From: CAVVFX01 sp963747535
GTDB lineage: Bacteria > Acidobacteriota > Terriglobia > Bryobacterales > Bryobacteraceae
Assembly (NCBI GenBank): GCA_963747535.1
Contig: CAVVFX010000002.1
Location: 806,001 to 870,000 of the forward strand
DNA: 64,000 nt
Direction of reading: 5' to 3'
The position numbers and the translations under genes were made by a program. Under the pieces are notes generated by a model. The model saw nothing but the letters and a program-made list of their open reading frames with translations, was not told where the DNA came from and made no database searches. Positions 40,509 through 50,755 of this stretch are shown here, one piece after another (within the stretch, counting starts at the first letter, position 1; each line of letters opens with the position of its first letter).

Positions 40509-43001
40509 ATGAGGAACGATAAATCGATCAGGGCCGACTTAAGCCGGCGCGATATTTTAGGCGTGACGGCGAAAGCCGCTACGGCAGCGGCTGTTGCACC
40601 TGTCATCCATTACGCCATCCTTTCGTGTGCGAACGCCGCAACCGACGCTTCGCTGTACGCCATTGCGGGCGTCGATCGTGTCACCGTCCTGCCCGGCAGA
40701 ACGCACCTCCGGGGGTGGGCGGGCTACGGCGACCCTCTTCTGAGACGGCCGCGAGGACCGCAGTCCGGGCAGACGTCAACCACTTCGACCGGACCAGCTA
40801 TTGGCGCAGTGTGGAGCAAGGAGTCGGGTCCTGGCGAAGTCAAATTCGACGATCCTAAGGCGCTCGTCACCACTGCCACATTCACTAAGCCGGGTGCTTA
40901 CGTTTTGAAGCTGACAGCCGACAACGGGCAGACCAGGAGTTCTGCCACTCTGAACGTCTCGGTTGAGACAGCTCCTCCGGCGAGACAACTCGATGCCGTT
41001 TACACCAGGAGTTTTAAAATTAACAGCAAATTCTGGGATCCGCGCGTGAAGGCGCTGGTTGTCAACTGGATTCCACATTGCATCGATGTCATTAACCGCA
41101 GTGACGTGACGCTTGGCCCGGGTGGAATTGACAACTTCATTGAAGCCGGCAAGAAATTGCGCGGCGAAGAAGCCGGCCTTCACAAGGGATACGTTTTCTC
41201 CAATGCCTGGGTGCACCAAACCGTCGAAGCCATGAGCATCGCACTCATGATCGACCCGCAGGGTGATCCGCGGATGATTGAGGCGCATGAAAAGTTCCGC
41301 GACACGCTGGACGATTGGATTCCGAAAATCCTGGCTGCCCAGGAACCCGACGGATATTTGCAGACCGCGTTTACTTTGAACCGCGCCGGCCGGGAAGGCG
41401 ACATAATCGAGAGCAGCAAGTTCCAGCACTGGGACCCGGCGCACCGCGGCGATCACGAAGGCTACACCGCCGGCTACTTCCTCGAATCGGCCATCAATCA
41501 CTACCAAATGACCGACAAGAAGGATTCGCGGCTTTACCATGCGGCCCGGAAACTGGCCGACTGTTGGCACAACCATCTCGGCCCTGCGCCGAAGAAACCC
41601 TGGTACGACGGCCATCAGGAGATGGAGCAGGCGCTGGTTCGCTTCGGACGGTTTGTCAACGATGTGGAGGGCGGCGGCAAGGGCGACAAATATATTCAGA
41701 CCGCCAGATTCCTGCTGGACTGCCGGTACACGGCAGCGGTCGATCCCATCCGCGACCGAAAGGAGTACGACCAGAGCCATCTTCCTGTGACGCAGCAGTA
41801 TGAAGCCGTCGGCCATGCTGTCCGGGCGGCATATACCTATTCCGGAATGGCCGACGTGGCGGTGGAAACGCACGACCCCGAATATCAGAGTGCGGTGAAG
41901 TCGCTGTGGGACAACATCGTCAACAAGAAGTATTACCTGACCGGAGGTATCGGTAGCGGGGAAACATCCGAAGGATTCGGTCCGAATTACTCGCTCCGCA
42001 ATGAAGCGTATTGCGAGTCGTGCTCCAGTTGCGGAATGATCTTCTTCCACTGGAAGATGAATCTGGCTTACCATGACGCCAGGTATGTCGACAACTACGA
42101 AGAGACCATGTACAACGCGTTGCTGGGGTCCACCGACCTGGAGGGCAGGAACTTTTACTATACGAACCCCTTGGATACGGGTATGGGGCGCAGTTCGTGG
42201 CACACCTGCCCGTGCTGTGTGGGTAACATCCCCCGAACCTTGCTGATGGTGCCGACGTGGACGTATGCGAAAGCGCCGGACGGCGTGTACGTGAATATGT
42301 ACGTCGGGAGCACCATCACGATCGAGAATGCCGGCGGAACGGATGTCGAGATGGTGCAGCGAACGGATTATCCATGGAGCGGCAGCGTCGCGATCACGGT
42401 GAATCCGAAAGTAAGCAAGAGGTTCTCTGTTCGCCTGCGGGTTCCGAATCGCACTACCAGTACGCAGTACACGCCGGTGCCGGAAGTGAACGGAATCGTT
42501 TCGCTGGCCGTGAACGGGAAACCGGTGAAGCCATCGATGGAAAGAGGATACGCGGTGATCACGCGCGAATGGAAGGCAGGCGACCAAATCGACCTGGAAC
42601 TTCCGCTGAACGTCCAGCGCGTGACGGCAACGGAACAGATTGCGTCCACGCGTGGCAAGGTGGCGCTCCGTTACGGACCGCTGATTTACAACGTCGAAAA
42701 GGCCGACCAGGATATTACGCAGACGCTGGCCGCCAATTCCCACTTGACTGCCCATTGGCGCGGTGACCTGCTCGGCGGAGTCACCGTGATCAGCGGTGAA
42801 TACGCGGACGGCAGCAAGTTGTTGGCAATCCCCAACTACGCCCGAGTGAATCGCGACAAGGAACTGCCACCGGAGGCCGGGCCGCTTGCTGCAGACCCAT
42901 CGCTATATATGGGGCCGACTGCCCAGAGTGCCGGCGCGCCGGTTTCGCAGCACGCCCCGCCTCGTCCGCCGGTATCGATCGTTTGGATGCCGCGAGCATA
43001 G
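40509..43001 (+). CDS. TAT-exported GH127-type glycoside hydrolase
   Basis: 830 residues from ATG 40509, with GAGGAGG 8 bases upstream; the frame is open to 40392 but has no better start. The TAT leader has LSRRDILGVTAKAATAAAVA. An Ig-like domain (about 45-160) precedes the GH127 (DUF1680) barrel. The catalytic cysteine and zinc site are visible: CESCSSCG (Glu-x-Cys) and HTCPCCVGNIPRTL (Cys-Cys). The C-terminal beta domains end in a Pro-rich tail. GH127 enzymes remove beta-L-arabinofuranose residues from plant glycans. The neighbours suggest a polysaccharide-use region. Confidence 0.92.
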   Translation: MRNDKSIRADLSRRDILGVTAKAATAAAVAPVIHYAILSCANAATDASLYAIAGVDRVTVLPGRTHLRGWAGYGDPLLRRPRGPQSGQTSTTSTGPAIGAVWSKESGPGEVKFDDPKALVTTATFTKPGAYVLKLTADNGQTRSSATLNVSVETAPPARQLDAVYTRSFKINSKFWDPRVKALVVNWIPHCIDVINRSDVTLGPGGIDNFIEAGKKLRGEEAGLHKGYVFSNAWVHQTVEAMSIALMIDPQGDPRMIEAHEKFRDTLDDWIPKILAAQEPDGYLQTAFTLNRAGREGDIIESSKFQHWDPAHRGDHEGYTAGYFLESAINHYQMTDKKDSRLYHAARKLADCWHNHLGPAPKKPWYDGHQEMEQALVRFGRFVNDVEGGGKGDKYIQTARFLLDCRYTAAVDPIRDRKEYDQSHLPVTQQYEAVGHAVRAAYTYSGMADVAVETHDPEYQSAVKSLWDNIVNKKYYLTGGIGSGETSEGFGPNYSLRNEAYCESCSSCGMIFFHWKMNLAYHDARYVDNYEETMYNALLGSTDLEGRNFYYTNPLDTGMGRSSWHTCPCCVGNIPRTLLMVPTWTYAKAPDGVYVNMYVGSTITIENAGGTDVEMVQRTDYPWSGSVAITVNPKVSKRFSVRLRVPNRTTSTQYTPVPEVNGIVSLAVNGKPVKPSMERGYAVITREWKAGDQIDLELPLNVQRVTATEQIASTRGKVALRYGPLIYNVEKADQDITQTLAANSHLTAHWRGDLLGGVTVISGEYADGSKLLAIPNYARVNRDKELPPEAGPLAADPSLYMGPTAQSAGAPVSQHAPPRPPVSIVWMPRA

Positions 43002-43183
43002 CGGAGCAATCGCGCGCGCCGATACCGATAACCTGGAGGACCGGGAACGGCCGCAACTGCCCAGCCACGCATGATACCGCGCGCATATTCCGCTACTGCC
43101 AACGTGCTCCAGGTCAATACTGTGGCACTACCGTACATTGATGCGGTACAAATGTTCAGAAAATCTTGCAGCAATTGGAGGCC

Positions 43184-43334
43184 CTCCGCGCTCCTCTGCG
43201 GCTCGGCGTCCCGGCGGTGGGTTTGGGCTTTCCACGTCATGTGCCTGGGAATATTCGGAGGCCGCGGTTCGGTAATGCGGTGAACCGTAGATTACCGGTA
43301 GAGGCGCGGAGCCGCAGAGAAAAACGCTGAGGAG
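43184..43334. repeat. inverted repeat pair (CTCTGCGGCTC type)
   Basis: The left arm 43184-43207 (CTCCGCGCTCCTCTGCGGCT and on) and right arm 43301-43334 (GGAGCCGCAGAGAAAAACG...) are inverted relatives. This sequence type (CCTCTGCGGCTCNGCG) is a dispersed bacterial intergenic repeat I recognise. It lies between the convergent GH127 and 43453 genes; the gap 43002-43452 has no gene. Confidence 0.6.
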
Positions 43335-43452
43335 ATCGTTTTCCAGACCGCGGAGAAGAAAAGGCACGGAATCTGGACGTTCCCGCAACTGACCGGCAGC
43401 GTGCCCGATGCGAACAAAAGAATTAGCCCCGCAGTTTTGCGCCAGAAGGTAG

Positions 43453-45501
43453 CTAGCGGTGGGCCGGGTTGATGAAGGCTCCGTTGCCAGCAACATCCCA
43501 TACTTCGATGCGCGCCCATTGCCAACTCTTGGCCTCTGTGCTCCACTCGAACGTCGCATTGCCGAACGCGCGAGTCTCGCTGAGATCGAAAGTCCGGGTG
43601 AAGGTTTCCTTGCCATCACCCCAGACGATCAATCCGAAAGCCAGTGGGAAGGTCCACTGTATCCGGGCTTTGGCCTTGATAGCCGAGGGCGAGGCCTTTG
43701 ATATTTCAACTTCCGGCAATAGAACCTGGCCCATCGAGATAAAATAGTCGGCCCGGCTCACTGCGTCCAGCATGCGACCGTAGTGATCAAAATCCGGCAA
43801 TTCGCCGATCCGCACGTAATTGGCGTTCATATGCGCGTAGATTTCGGAAGTGTGGTCAATGGCAAACATGTCGGTTTCGGCCAGCAGATTCTTGGGCAGG
43901 CCCCAGTTGTTCATGTCGTTCAGCAGATTCAGGGCGCGAATTCCCTGCCGGAGCGTCGAGCGGTCGGCGGGCATTGCCTTCCAACCGGCTCCGATGAAGC
44001 GGGGGTCCCGGAAAAAGTTGGTGTCGCGAACCTTATCGGGATAGCCGAAGGAGTCTTTGGTACGCGGATGGGTCTGATACATGATGCCCTGTTCGCTTCG
44101 AACCATTTCGAGGATGTCATCCGGCGACCCAACATGATAGACCGTCCCGTACTTGGGATGCGTCTGCCGAAGGGGGACGTCAGTTGCTCTGCTCATGAAC
44201 CAGTAGACCGGCTTGGGGAACGCCAGGGACCAGTGGCCACCCAATATGACGTCGGCCTCTTCCGAGGGGATCAACAGGAACTTCGAGTCCGATTGCTTGC
44301 GGCACATCCGGTAATAGGCATCGAGTTCCTGCAGGCGAAGGTCGGTCAGGTCCCGCGGATGACCGTCGCCGTGGAAGTCACAGGTGATGGCAGCGTCGAT
44401 TCCCATATCTTTGAGAACCTGCGTGAAGGGTGGAACCCAGTTTTCCCCCTGGTCCAGAGCCTGAATTGTGTAGCCCCAGTGCCAGTGCGAGGTTAGCGTC
44501 TTGTAGCCGGGAAGCGCTGGAAACCGGTCGCGATTGGTGAAGCGCAGGACATCCTCCAGCGCTGCCTCCGGCTTCCCATCCGAAACCATGTAAAACAGCC
44601 CCATGCGCTGGACGGTGGCAGGCGGGGCGTTGATCCAGGGATAATAAAGTCCTGCGCCGTCGTCGACGGGGTGTCGAACACCGAGCCCGAGTTCCCCGCG
44701 TCCGGTTCTACCGGCCCAACCGTGGAACCAGACGTATCCCATGTTAGTGGTGTAGTCGCGAGGAGCGATGTAGGTATGCGGTGGCGGAAATACCGCCAGG
44801 CTGCCTGCGTCCAACAATGCCGCGACTGTTCGGTATCGGACATACGCCGGCCGCCGGTCCGGACCGGTCGTCATCTCCGTGCGAAGCTTCCCCTCCGTAT
44901 CGTAGTAAGTGACCGGAGAGACGACTTCCCGGCGCCCGGGTCTTACGCCGGAAGCCGGAGCGGCTAAACGTAGCCCGGTGTCATAAAGGTAGGCGGTGTT
45001 GGGCTCCTGAGTTGAGACCACGGCCTCCTGATAAATTAGCCGGGTGCCTGGATAAAATGTGTACGCGATGCCGCCCTCGAAAATGCCCAGTTTCAGGCCT
45101 TGGAACAGCACTTCGATCCGGTCCCCGACGCTCCGGACCGTGGCTGTGACCGGCCGGAACGCGCCCTCGAACCGTCTGGTTCCCTCGGGATGACTGCCAG
45201 GAAAATCGAAGAACTCGTCGAACCCGGCGCGGCCGCGGCGTTTCCCGGTCGTGGCCCAATATTGCGGGTAGGCGTTGCGGATGACTGGGGTCGTCCCCAC
45301 CCCGATCTGCGTAATGAGCGGCCTGTCGGAGTTCAACGAGAATTCGGCGGTCCACATACGGGATGACTCGTCCGGCCAGCGGACGGTCAAGGTTTCAGCG
45401 GAGGCTGAGACCGCGATTGTCCCTGGCCGGACACCGGAAATGTCTGCTGGCACTATGCCGGCTACGCTGAGGATGGGAACGAAGAAGATGAGCGATCGCA
45501 T
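43453..45501 (-). CDS. large exported protein, possible metal-dependent hydrolase
   Basis: 682 residues from ATG 45499-45501 (MRSLIFFVPILSVAGIVPA, signal peptide). The N-half is beta-rich (TIAVSASAETLTVRWPDESS), with Gly/Trp-rich GYVWFHGWAGRTGRG. In the middle, IDAAITCDFHGDGHPRDLTD, YYRMCRKQSDSKFLLIPSEE and ADVILGGHW look like the His/Asp/Glu metal motifs of PHP-type phosphoesterases. I do not recognise the whole family. It is followed, on the same strand, by nothing; upstream lie the DUF1501 and DUF1549 genes, a planctomycete/acidobacterial polymer-use context. Confidence 0.65.
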   Translation of the reverse strand: MRSLIFFVPILSVAGIVPADISGVRPGTIAVSASAETLTVRWPDESSRMWTAEFSLNSDRPLITQIGVGTTPVIRNAYPQYWATTGKRRGRAGFDEFFDFPGSHPEGTRRFEGAFRPVTATVRSVGDRIEVLFQGLKLGIFEGGIAYTFYPGTRLIYQEAVVSTQEPNTAYLYDTGLRLAAPASGVRPGRREVVSPVTYYDTEGKLRTEMTTGPDRRPAYVRYRTVAALLDAGSLAVFPPPHTYIAPRDYTTNMGYVWFHGWAGRTGRGELGLGVRHPVDDGAGLYYPWINAPPATVQRMGLFYMVSDGKPEAALEDVLRFTNRDRFPALPGYKTLTSHWHWGYTIQALDQGENWVPPFTQVLKDMGIDAAITCDFHGDGHPRDLTDLRLQELDAYYRMCRKQSDSKFLLIPSEEADVILGGHWSLAFPKPVYWFMSRATDVPLRQTHPKYGTVYHVGSPDDILEMVRSEQGIMYQTHPRTKDSFGYPDKVRDTNFFRDPRFIGAGWKAMPADRSTLRQGIRALNLLNDMNNWGLPKNLLAETDMFAIDHTSEIYAHMNANYVRIGELPDFDHYGRMLDAVSRADYFISMGQVLLPEVEISKASPSAIKAKARIQWTFPLAFGLIVWGDGKETFTRTFDLSETRAFGNATFEWSTEAKSWQWARIEVWDVAGNGAFINPAHR

Positions 45502-45724
45502 TTTCGATTGGGCTCGGAGACTTAATCTTACATCCTTTAACGCGCCTGTCGCGGGCGACCGCCCGGCTGATTTTCCAGCGCCACAGTGCGGTCGTTTCAT
45601 CGCCCCAGAACTTCAGAATGCTGAATTTGGATTGAACCCGAAGTCGCAGGCCATGGCTACCGTGCGTCGCATTCCCCCCAAATTAGCGTGTTAACAGTGA
45701 CGCGACCGGTTCCGTGACATCGCA

Positions 45725-47167
45725 TCACGCGACAATTTCTTTGACGACCTGGCCGCCGACGTCGGTGAGGCGAAACTGACGGCCCTGAGAGAGATAAGTC
45801 AGTTTCTCGTGATCGATCCCCAGGAGGTATAGTATGGTCGCCTGAAGGTCATGGATGTGGACACCGCCCTCGGCTACGTTGAAGCCGTAGTCGTCCGAAC
45901 GGCCGTGAACATAGCCGGCCTTGACTCCACCGCCGCACATCCAGAGAGAGAAGACGCGGCCGTGATGATCGCGCCCGTAACTGTCGGGCTTAATCGCACC
46001 TTGGCCGTAAGGGGTGCGGCCGAACTCGCCGCCCCAGACGACCAGGGTGTCGTCCAACATCCCGCGCTGCTTCAAGTCGAGGATCAGACCCGCCGACGGC
46101 TCGTCAACGTCGTGCGCTAGGGCGGGCAGCTTTTTAGGAAGCCCGGCATGGTGGTCCCAGCCACGGTGATAAAGCTGAATGAAGCGGACGTTGCGCTCGG
46201 CGAGGCGCCGCGCCAGCAGACAGTTGGCAGCAAAGGTGCCAGGCTTGCGCGAATCTTCGCCGTAGAGCTCATGGACATGCTCGGGCTCGCCGGACATGTC
46301 GGCCAGGTCGGGCACGCTGGCTTGCATCCGAAACGCCATTTCGTATTGCGCAATGCGTGTCTCGATTTCAGGGTCGCCGACGCGCTCGTGCAGGTGCTCG
46401 TCCAGCGATGCCAGACCATCGAGCTGGCTGCGACGCTGCTCCCTGGTGACGCCCGGTGGATTGGACAGCGAGAGCACCGGGTCGCCCGCACTGCGAAATT
46501 GCACACCCTGGTATTTGCTGGGCAGAAAGCCCGCACCCCAAAGCCGGGAGAGTAGACCCTGGTCGGGTATCCCGTTGCTTGGCAATGAATTCAGCACCAC
46601 GAACGCCGGCAGGTTCTCATTTTCGCTGCCCAATCCGTAATCGATCCACGAGCCCATGCAAGGCCTGCCCGGCAATTGGCTCCCGGTTTGGATAAAAGTA
46701 ATGGCTGGATCGTGATTGATCGCGTCGGTGTTTACCGCCCGCAGAAGACAGATTTTGTCGACGATCTTGCCGGTATGAGGCAGCAGTTCACTCAGCCACA
46801 TGCCACTCTCGCCATACTGCTTGAAGCCGTACATGGTGGGAACCACCGGGAAGCGATCCTGTTGGGCCACCATTCCGGTAACGCGCTGGCCGCCGAAAAT
46901 AGATGGAGGAATGTCCTGGTCGAAGCGGCCTTTCATAGCCGGCTTGTAATCCAGCAGATCGAGGTGCGACGGACCGCCTGCCTGGAACAGAAAGATCACG
47001 CGTTTGGCGCGCGGCGCGAAGTTTGGAAACGCACGGGGCGACGCAACCGCCGCGTGGGCCTGACCCGTGCCTAGCAAACCGTGCAGCGCCGCGGCGCCGA
47101 GACCATAACCGAATCGCGCCAGCAACTCGCGGCGCGAAGAGAAGCCGGCATAGTTTCCACATTCCAT
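45725..47167 (-). CDS. DUF1501 protein with TAT leader
   Basis: 480 residues. The TAT leader is SSRRELLARFGYGLGAAAL. The alkaline-phosphatase-like/sulfatase-type DUF1501 fold has RVIFLFQAGGPSHLDLLDYK, SDLFAKTNL-type DTLVVWGGEFGRTPYGQG and HHGRVFSLWMCGGGVKAG. AAAGG precedes the ATG. It starts 4 bases after the DUF1549/1553 gene, an arrangement conserved in planctomycetes and acidobacteria. These pairs are thought to act on complex carbohydrates outside the cytoplasm, but no reaction is proven. Confidence 0.93.
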   Translation of the reverse strand: MECGNYAGFSSRRELLARFGYGLGAAALHGLLGTGQAHAAVASPRAFPNFAPRAKRVIFLFQAGGPSHLDLLDYKPAMKGRFDQDIPPSIFGGQRVTGMVAQQDRFPVVPTMYGFKQYGESGMWLSELLPHTGKIVDKICLLRAVNTDAINHDPAITFIQTGSQLPGRPCMGSWIDYGLGSENENLPAFVVLNSLPSNGIPDQGLLSRLWGAGFLPSKYQGVQFRSAGDPVLSLSNPPGVTREQRRSQLDGLASLDEHLHERVGDPEIETRIAQYEMAFRMQASVPDLADMSGEPEHVHELYGEDSRKPGTFAANCLLARRLAERNVRFIQLYHRGWDHHAGLPKKLPALAHDVDEPSAGLILDLKQRGMLDDTLVVWGGEFGRTPYGQGAIKPDSYGRDHHGRVFSLWMCGGGVKAGYVHGRSDDYGFNVAEGGVHIHDLQATILYLLGIDHEKLTYLSQGRQFRLTDVGGQVVKEIVA

Positions 47168-47171
47168 AACT

Positions 47172-50100
47172 TCAGCCTTTCGTAATCACTTCATCCAGGT
47201 TAAGAATCATGTTCGCGATCGCGGTATACGCGGCCAGTTCGCCTACTGGAATCGCAGGATCGCGCGGCGATGCGCCAACTGACACGAGGGAGCGTGCACC
47301 ATTCTCGTTGACTTGGTAACTGGCCAGCATTTCGTCCAGTTTCTTTCGCAATATCCGCATTTCCTCATTGTCCGGACTGCGGCCCGTAGCGAGTCTGAAC
47401 GCGAATCGAAGACGGGCGTCGGGCGCGGAGCCACCTTCATGTATGGAGCGCTCGGCCAGTTTACGCGCCGCTTCCACGAAAATAGGATCGTTGAGCAACG
47501 TCAACGCCTGCAACGGCGTGTTCGTTGTGGAACGGCGCACGACACAAAATTCGCGGTCCGGAGCATCCAGCACCGTCATTACAGGATGCGGCACCGTCCG
47601 TTTCCAGAACGTATAGAGGCTGCGGCGGTAGAGGTCGTCACCGGTGCTTTCAACGTACTCGGTACCGGGATATTTCGCGGCAACTACGATGCCCTTATAG
47701 AGGTCCGCCGTCTGATACGGAAAGACGCTCGGTCCGCCGAGCCGATTCTTCAGAAGACCGGAGATCTCGAGGGCCTGGTCGCGGATGATCTCGGCCGGAA
47801 GGCGGAAGCGCGGACCTCGTGCCAGCAGCCGGTTTTCCGGATCGCGCGCGATCAACTGCGGCTTCGCCGCCGAGTCCTGGCGATAGGTCGCCGACAGAAC
47901 CATCCGCTTCATCAGCGCCTTTACATTCCAACCAGAGTCTACGAACTCCCGCGCCAGCCAATCCAGCAGTTCCGGATGACTCGGGAACTCGCCCTGCATC
48001 CCGAAGTTATCGCTGGTCCTCACCAGACCCTGCCCGAACAACTGCTGCCAGAAGCGGTTCACTACCACGCGCGAGGTGAGCGGATGATCCGGCTTCGTGA
48101 GCCACTGCGCGAGGCCGAGCCGGTTCTTCGGAGCGCCCTTGGGCCACGACCCGAGTAATTCCTCGGGCACACCGGCATCCACCTTGTCGCCGGGAGCATC
48201 ATAGGCGCCGCGGAGCAGGATGTGCGTCTCGCGCGGTGTAGGCAGTTCTTCCATCACCATGACGCTGGGCAAACTGCGCCGCAGACTCAGCCATTCGGCG
48301 CGCAGCCCATCCTTCTTTCGTAGATCCTGGGCGTAAGCTGCATCGCTCGAAGCAAGGAGCGCCGCCCGGAGCCAGCCGGTCTCGACAAGGGAGGCCTGAC
48401 GCTGCCGTTGTCTGGCTACCGCATACGGAAGTGCCTGGCTCTCGAACAGGCCAGTAATCTCGGCAGGAGTGAGGGCTCGGTTCCAGACCGCCAGTTCATC
48501 GAATCGGCCTGCGTAGCGTTGACCATTAGCGCTGTTGTCCCAGCCGATGCGGAACCGCGCGAATGCTGACTTATCGTTATCTTTGTCCGGCAGCGACAGG
48601 CCGTCGTTGAGGACCCGCACCGGCAGTTCGCGCCCGTCGGCGAACATCCGCACGCGTGATGCTTCCGAACGCAGTGATTCCTCCACAGCGCCTTCATAGA
48701 TCACGGTCACGTGCCGCCACTCGCCAGGCGCGATGCCGGCGCCCTCGGAACGAACCCGTATGGAGTAAGCCGGGAACCGGTCCGCAAAACGGAATTCCAC
48801 TTCGCCGGCGACCAGGCGGAGTTCGAGCCCCTTTCCGAAGGTTGTACCGGCTAAGTTCGTGGCATAGTCCATCGTGGAAAGCAGCGCGACATCCGTATCC
48901 GCCGCGTCAGGACGAAGCCATGCACTCAACGTTAGAGGCTGCCGTTTCGATTCGGGCACGCCCTTGCCTTGAAGTTGCGGCTGCAAATGAGCGTCTCCTG
49001 CGACGCAGGAGTGCCCAACCACACCCTCCGCCAGCGCGAAACCAAAGGAATCCTTGGCCGATTCGCAGGAGATTTGCAGCACGGCACCGCCGGGCGTGCC
49101 GGGTTGTGCCGCGAGACTCAGCGCCTGCTGGGCACTCTCGTCGTGCCAGTTCCAATTCTTTTCGCGAGCCTCCAGCTTGTGCGTCAGCGTGGCGATCCCG
49201 GACTCCAGTTCGCGCATTTTCACCTGCTGCTCGGTGGTCGGTGCCGGCATGATCGGAACCGCATTGGCGACACGTCCGTCCTCGCCCATCTCCGGCACAT
49301 TATTAAAGAAAGCGAAGAATCGGTAGTGATCGCGTTGGGTGATGGGATCGAACTTATGGTCGTGACAGTGGGCGCATCCCAGCGTAAGCCCCAACCATGC
49401 TGCGCCAACCGTGTTCACGCGGTCCGTAACGTACTCGACCCGATACTCCTCGTCGATAATGCCGCCTTCCGAGTTAATTACACCGCTGCGTCCGAAGCCG
49501 GTGGCGAGACGGTCCTCGACCGTAGGATTCGGCAGCAGGTCACCCGCCAACTGCTCGGTGATAAACCGGTCATACGGCATATTGCTGTTGAAGCTTTGAA
49601 TGACCCAATCGCGCCAGCGCCACATGGAGCGGGCAGCGTCGTTGTTGAATCCATGGGTATCGGCGTAGCGAGCCACATCCAGCCAATCGAGCGCCATCCG
49701 CTCACCGTAGCGAGGCGAGGCCAACAAGCGATCGACGGCCGCGCCATAGGCCGCTTCGCCATCGGCCGCCACGTTTTTCGAAAACGAGTCCAACTCGGCA
49801 AGTGAGGGCGGCAAACCGATGAGGTCAAGCGAGACACGGCGCAACCAGGCTTCCGGAATGGCGGCGCGGTTGGGCCGCAGTCCTTCCGCTTCGAGGCGTT
49901 GGTAAACAAATGCATCGATCGGCTGCTTTACCCAACTGCGATCCGCGACGGATGGCACCTCAGGTCGTTTGGGTGGTACAAAGGCCCAGTGTTGGGAGTA
50001 GACGCCGCCTTCCTCAATCCAGCGTTTTAGAATCGCGATCTGGTCCGCAGTAAGAGTACGATTGGAAAAAGCCGGCGGCATGCGCCGGGCCGCTTGCTCC

Positions 50101-50390
50101 GCGGTGATGCGCTGATAAATGGCTGACGCTTCCGGCTTGCCGGGGACGAGAGGAGCGTGGCCGCCGCGATCCGCAGTGGCTCCCTCGAACGAATCCAGAC
50201 GCAGTCCGGCCATGCGCTTCTTGCTGTCCTGGCCATGGCAGAGGAAGCAATTTTCCGAAAGAATCGGCCGGATATCCCGATCGTAGTCGAGAGAAGCCTT
50301 ACCCGCACCTGACGCGATTCCGCCGGTGCTCACCCAAGTCAGGACGAGGCCAACCGCGAGTAAGTAGACAAATTGTGTTCGTTGCTCCAA
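47172..50390 (-). CDS. DUF1549/DUF1553 cytochrome-like protein with LamG domain
   Basis: 1072 residues, TTG start; the upstream frame closes two codons earlier. The signal region is FVYLLAVGLVLTW. The PSCyt1 haem-type motif CFLCHGQD (about 48-55) is followed by DUF1549 (about 155-360), a concanavalin/LamG-like insert (about 440-650, ALSLAAQPGTPGG ... GRFDELAVWNRALTPAEITG) and DUF1553 (about 790-1040, LTSRVVVNRFWQQLFGQGLV, AEIIRDQALEISGLL, TPLQALTLLNDPIFVEAA). With DUF1501 it forms the familiar planctomycete/acidobacterial pair. Electron transfer in an outer-surface process is inferred from CxxCH. Confidence 0.94.
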   Translation of the reverse strand: MEQRTQFVYLLAVGLVLTWVSTGGIASGAGKASLDYDRDIRPILSENCFLCHGQDSKKRMAGLRLDSFEGATADRGGHAPLVPGKPEASAIYQRITAEQAARRMPPAFSNRTLTADQIAILKRWIEEGGVYSQHWAFVPPKRPEVPSVADRSWVKQPIDAFVYQRLEAEGLRPNRAAIPEAWLRRVSLDLIGLPPSLAELDSFSKNVAADGEAAYGAAVDRLLASPRYGERMALDWLDVARYADTHGFNNDAARSMWRWRDWVIQSFNSNMPYDRFITEQLAGDLLPNPTVEDRLATGFGRSGVINSEGGIIDEEYRVEYVTDRVNTVGAAWLGLTLGCAHCHDHKFDPITQRDHYRFFAFFNNVPEMGEDGRVANAVPIMPAPTTEQQVKMRELESGIATLTHKLEAREKNWNWHDESAQQALSLAAQPGTPGGAVLQISCESAKDSFGFALAEGVVGHSCVAGDAHLQPQLQGKGVPESKRQPLTLSAWLRPDAADTDVALLSTMDYATNLAGTTFGKGLELRLVAGEVEFRFADRFPAYSIRVRSEGAGIAPGEWRHVTVIYEGAVEESLRSEASRVRMFADGRELPVRVLNDGLSLPDKDNDKSAFARFRIGWDNSANGQRYAGRFDELAVWNRALTPAEITGLFESQALPYAVARQRQRQASLVETGWLRAALLASSDAAYAQDLRKKDGLRAEWLSLRRSLPSVMVMEELPTPRETHILLRGAYDAPGDKVDAGVPEELLGSWPKGAPKNRLGLAQWLTKPDHPLTSRVVVNRFWQQLFGQGLVRTSDNFGMQGEFPSHPELLDWLAREFVDSGWNVKALMKRMVLSATYRQDSAAKPQLIARDPENRLLARGPRFRLPAEIIRDQALEISGLLKNRLGGPSVFPYQTADLYKGIVVAAKYPGTEYVESTGDDLYRRSLYTFWKRTVPHPVMTVLDAPDREFCVVRRSTTNTPLQALTLLNDPIFVEAARKLAERSIHEGGSAPDARLRFAFRLATGRSPDNEEMRILRKKLDEMLASYQVNENGARSLVSVGASPRDPAIPVGELAAYTAIANMILNLDEVITKG

Positions 50391-50755
50391 GCATCATCAT
50401 ATGTGAATTCGGTCGACGATTTCATTCGACGGCGCTTCTCCACTCGAGCCTTCACTTCCCTGATTGGATTGCACGACTGAATCGCTCCGCCAGCCAACAG
50501 ATGTGCTGGATCAGTTCGGGAGTTTTCCGCACATTGTCGGAACCCCGCCAACGCAAGCTATAACGAGGAGTAAGCCGGGCAAACAGGCCCCGAGATGGAT
50601 TTCGCAGCTGTGCTCGTCGATTGCCTCCAACGTTCCTGCCCCGGGAGATATCCCCTCGACGATGTGGCGAACGCCCTCTTGGTGCGCTGCCAAATGAAAC
50701 GCACATCTGATCGCCCTGCGCTTCGCGATTCGTTACGAGGAGATGTCGCTAATCT
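50391..50755. other. intergenic region with possible coding remnants
   Basis: On the minus strand two frames show coding-like text: VRHIVEGISPGAGTLEAIDE and, about 60 bases further, SDNVRKTPELIQHICWLAER. They do not join without frameshifts and I recognise no family. There is no promoter or hairpin of note. Confidence 0.3.

Noticed and set aside
40776..42755. Long antisense ORF (659 codons) within the GH127 gene
   Set aside because: Shadow of a strongly supported gene; no family motifs on the antisense frame.
42836..43240. Minus ORF with HRRDAEPQRSAE-like text
   Set aside because: This is the translated form of the CTCTGCGGCTC-type repeat plus antisense of GH127, not a gene.
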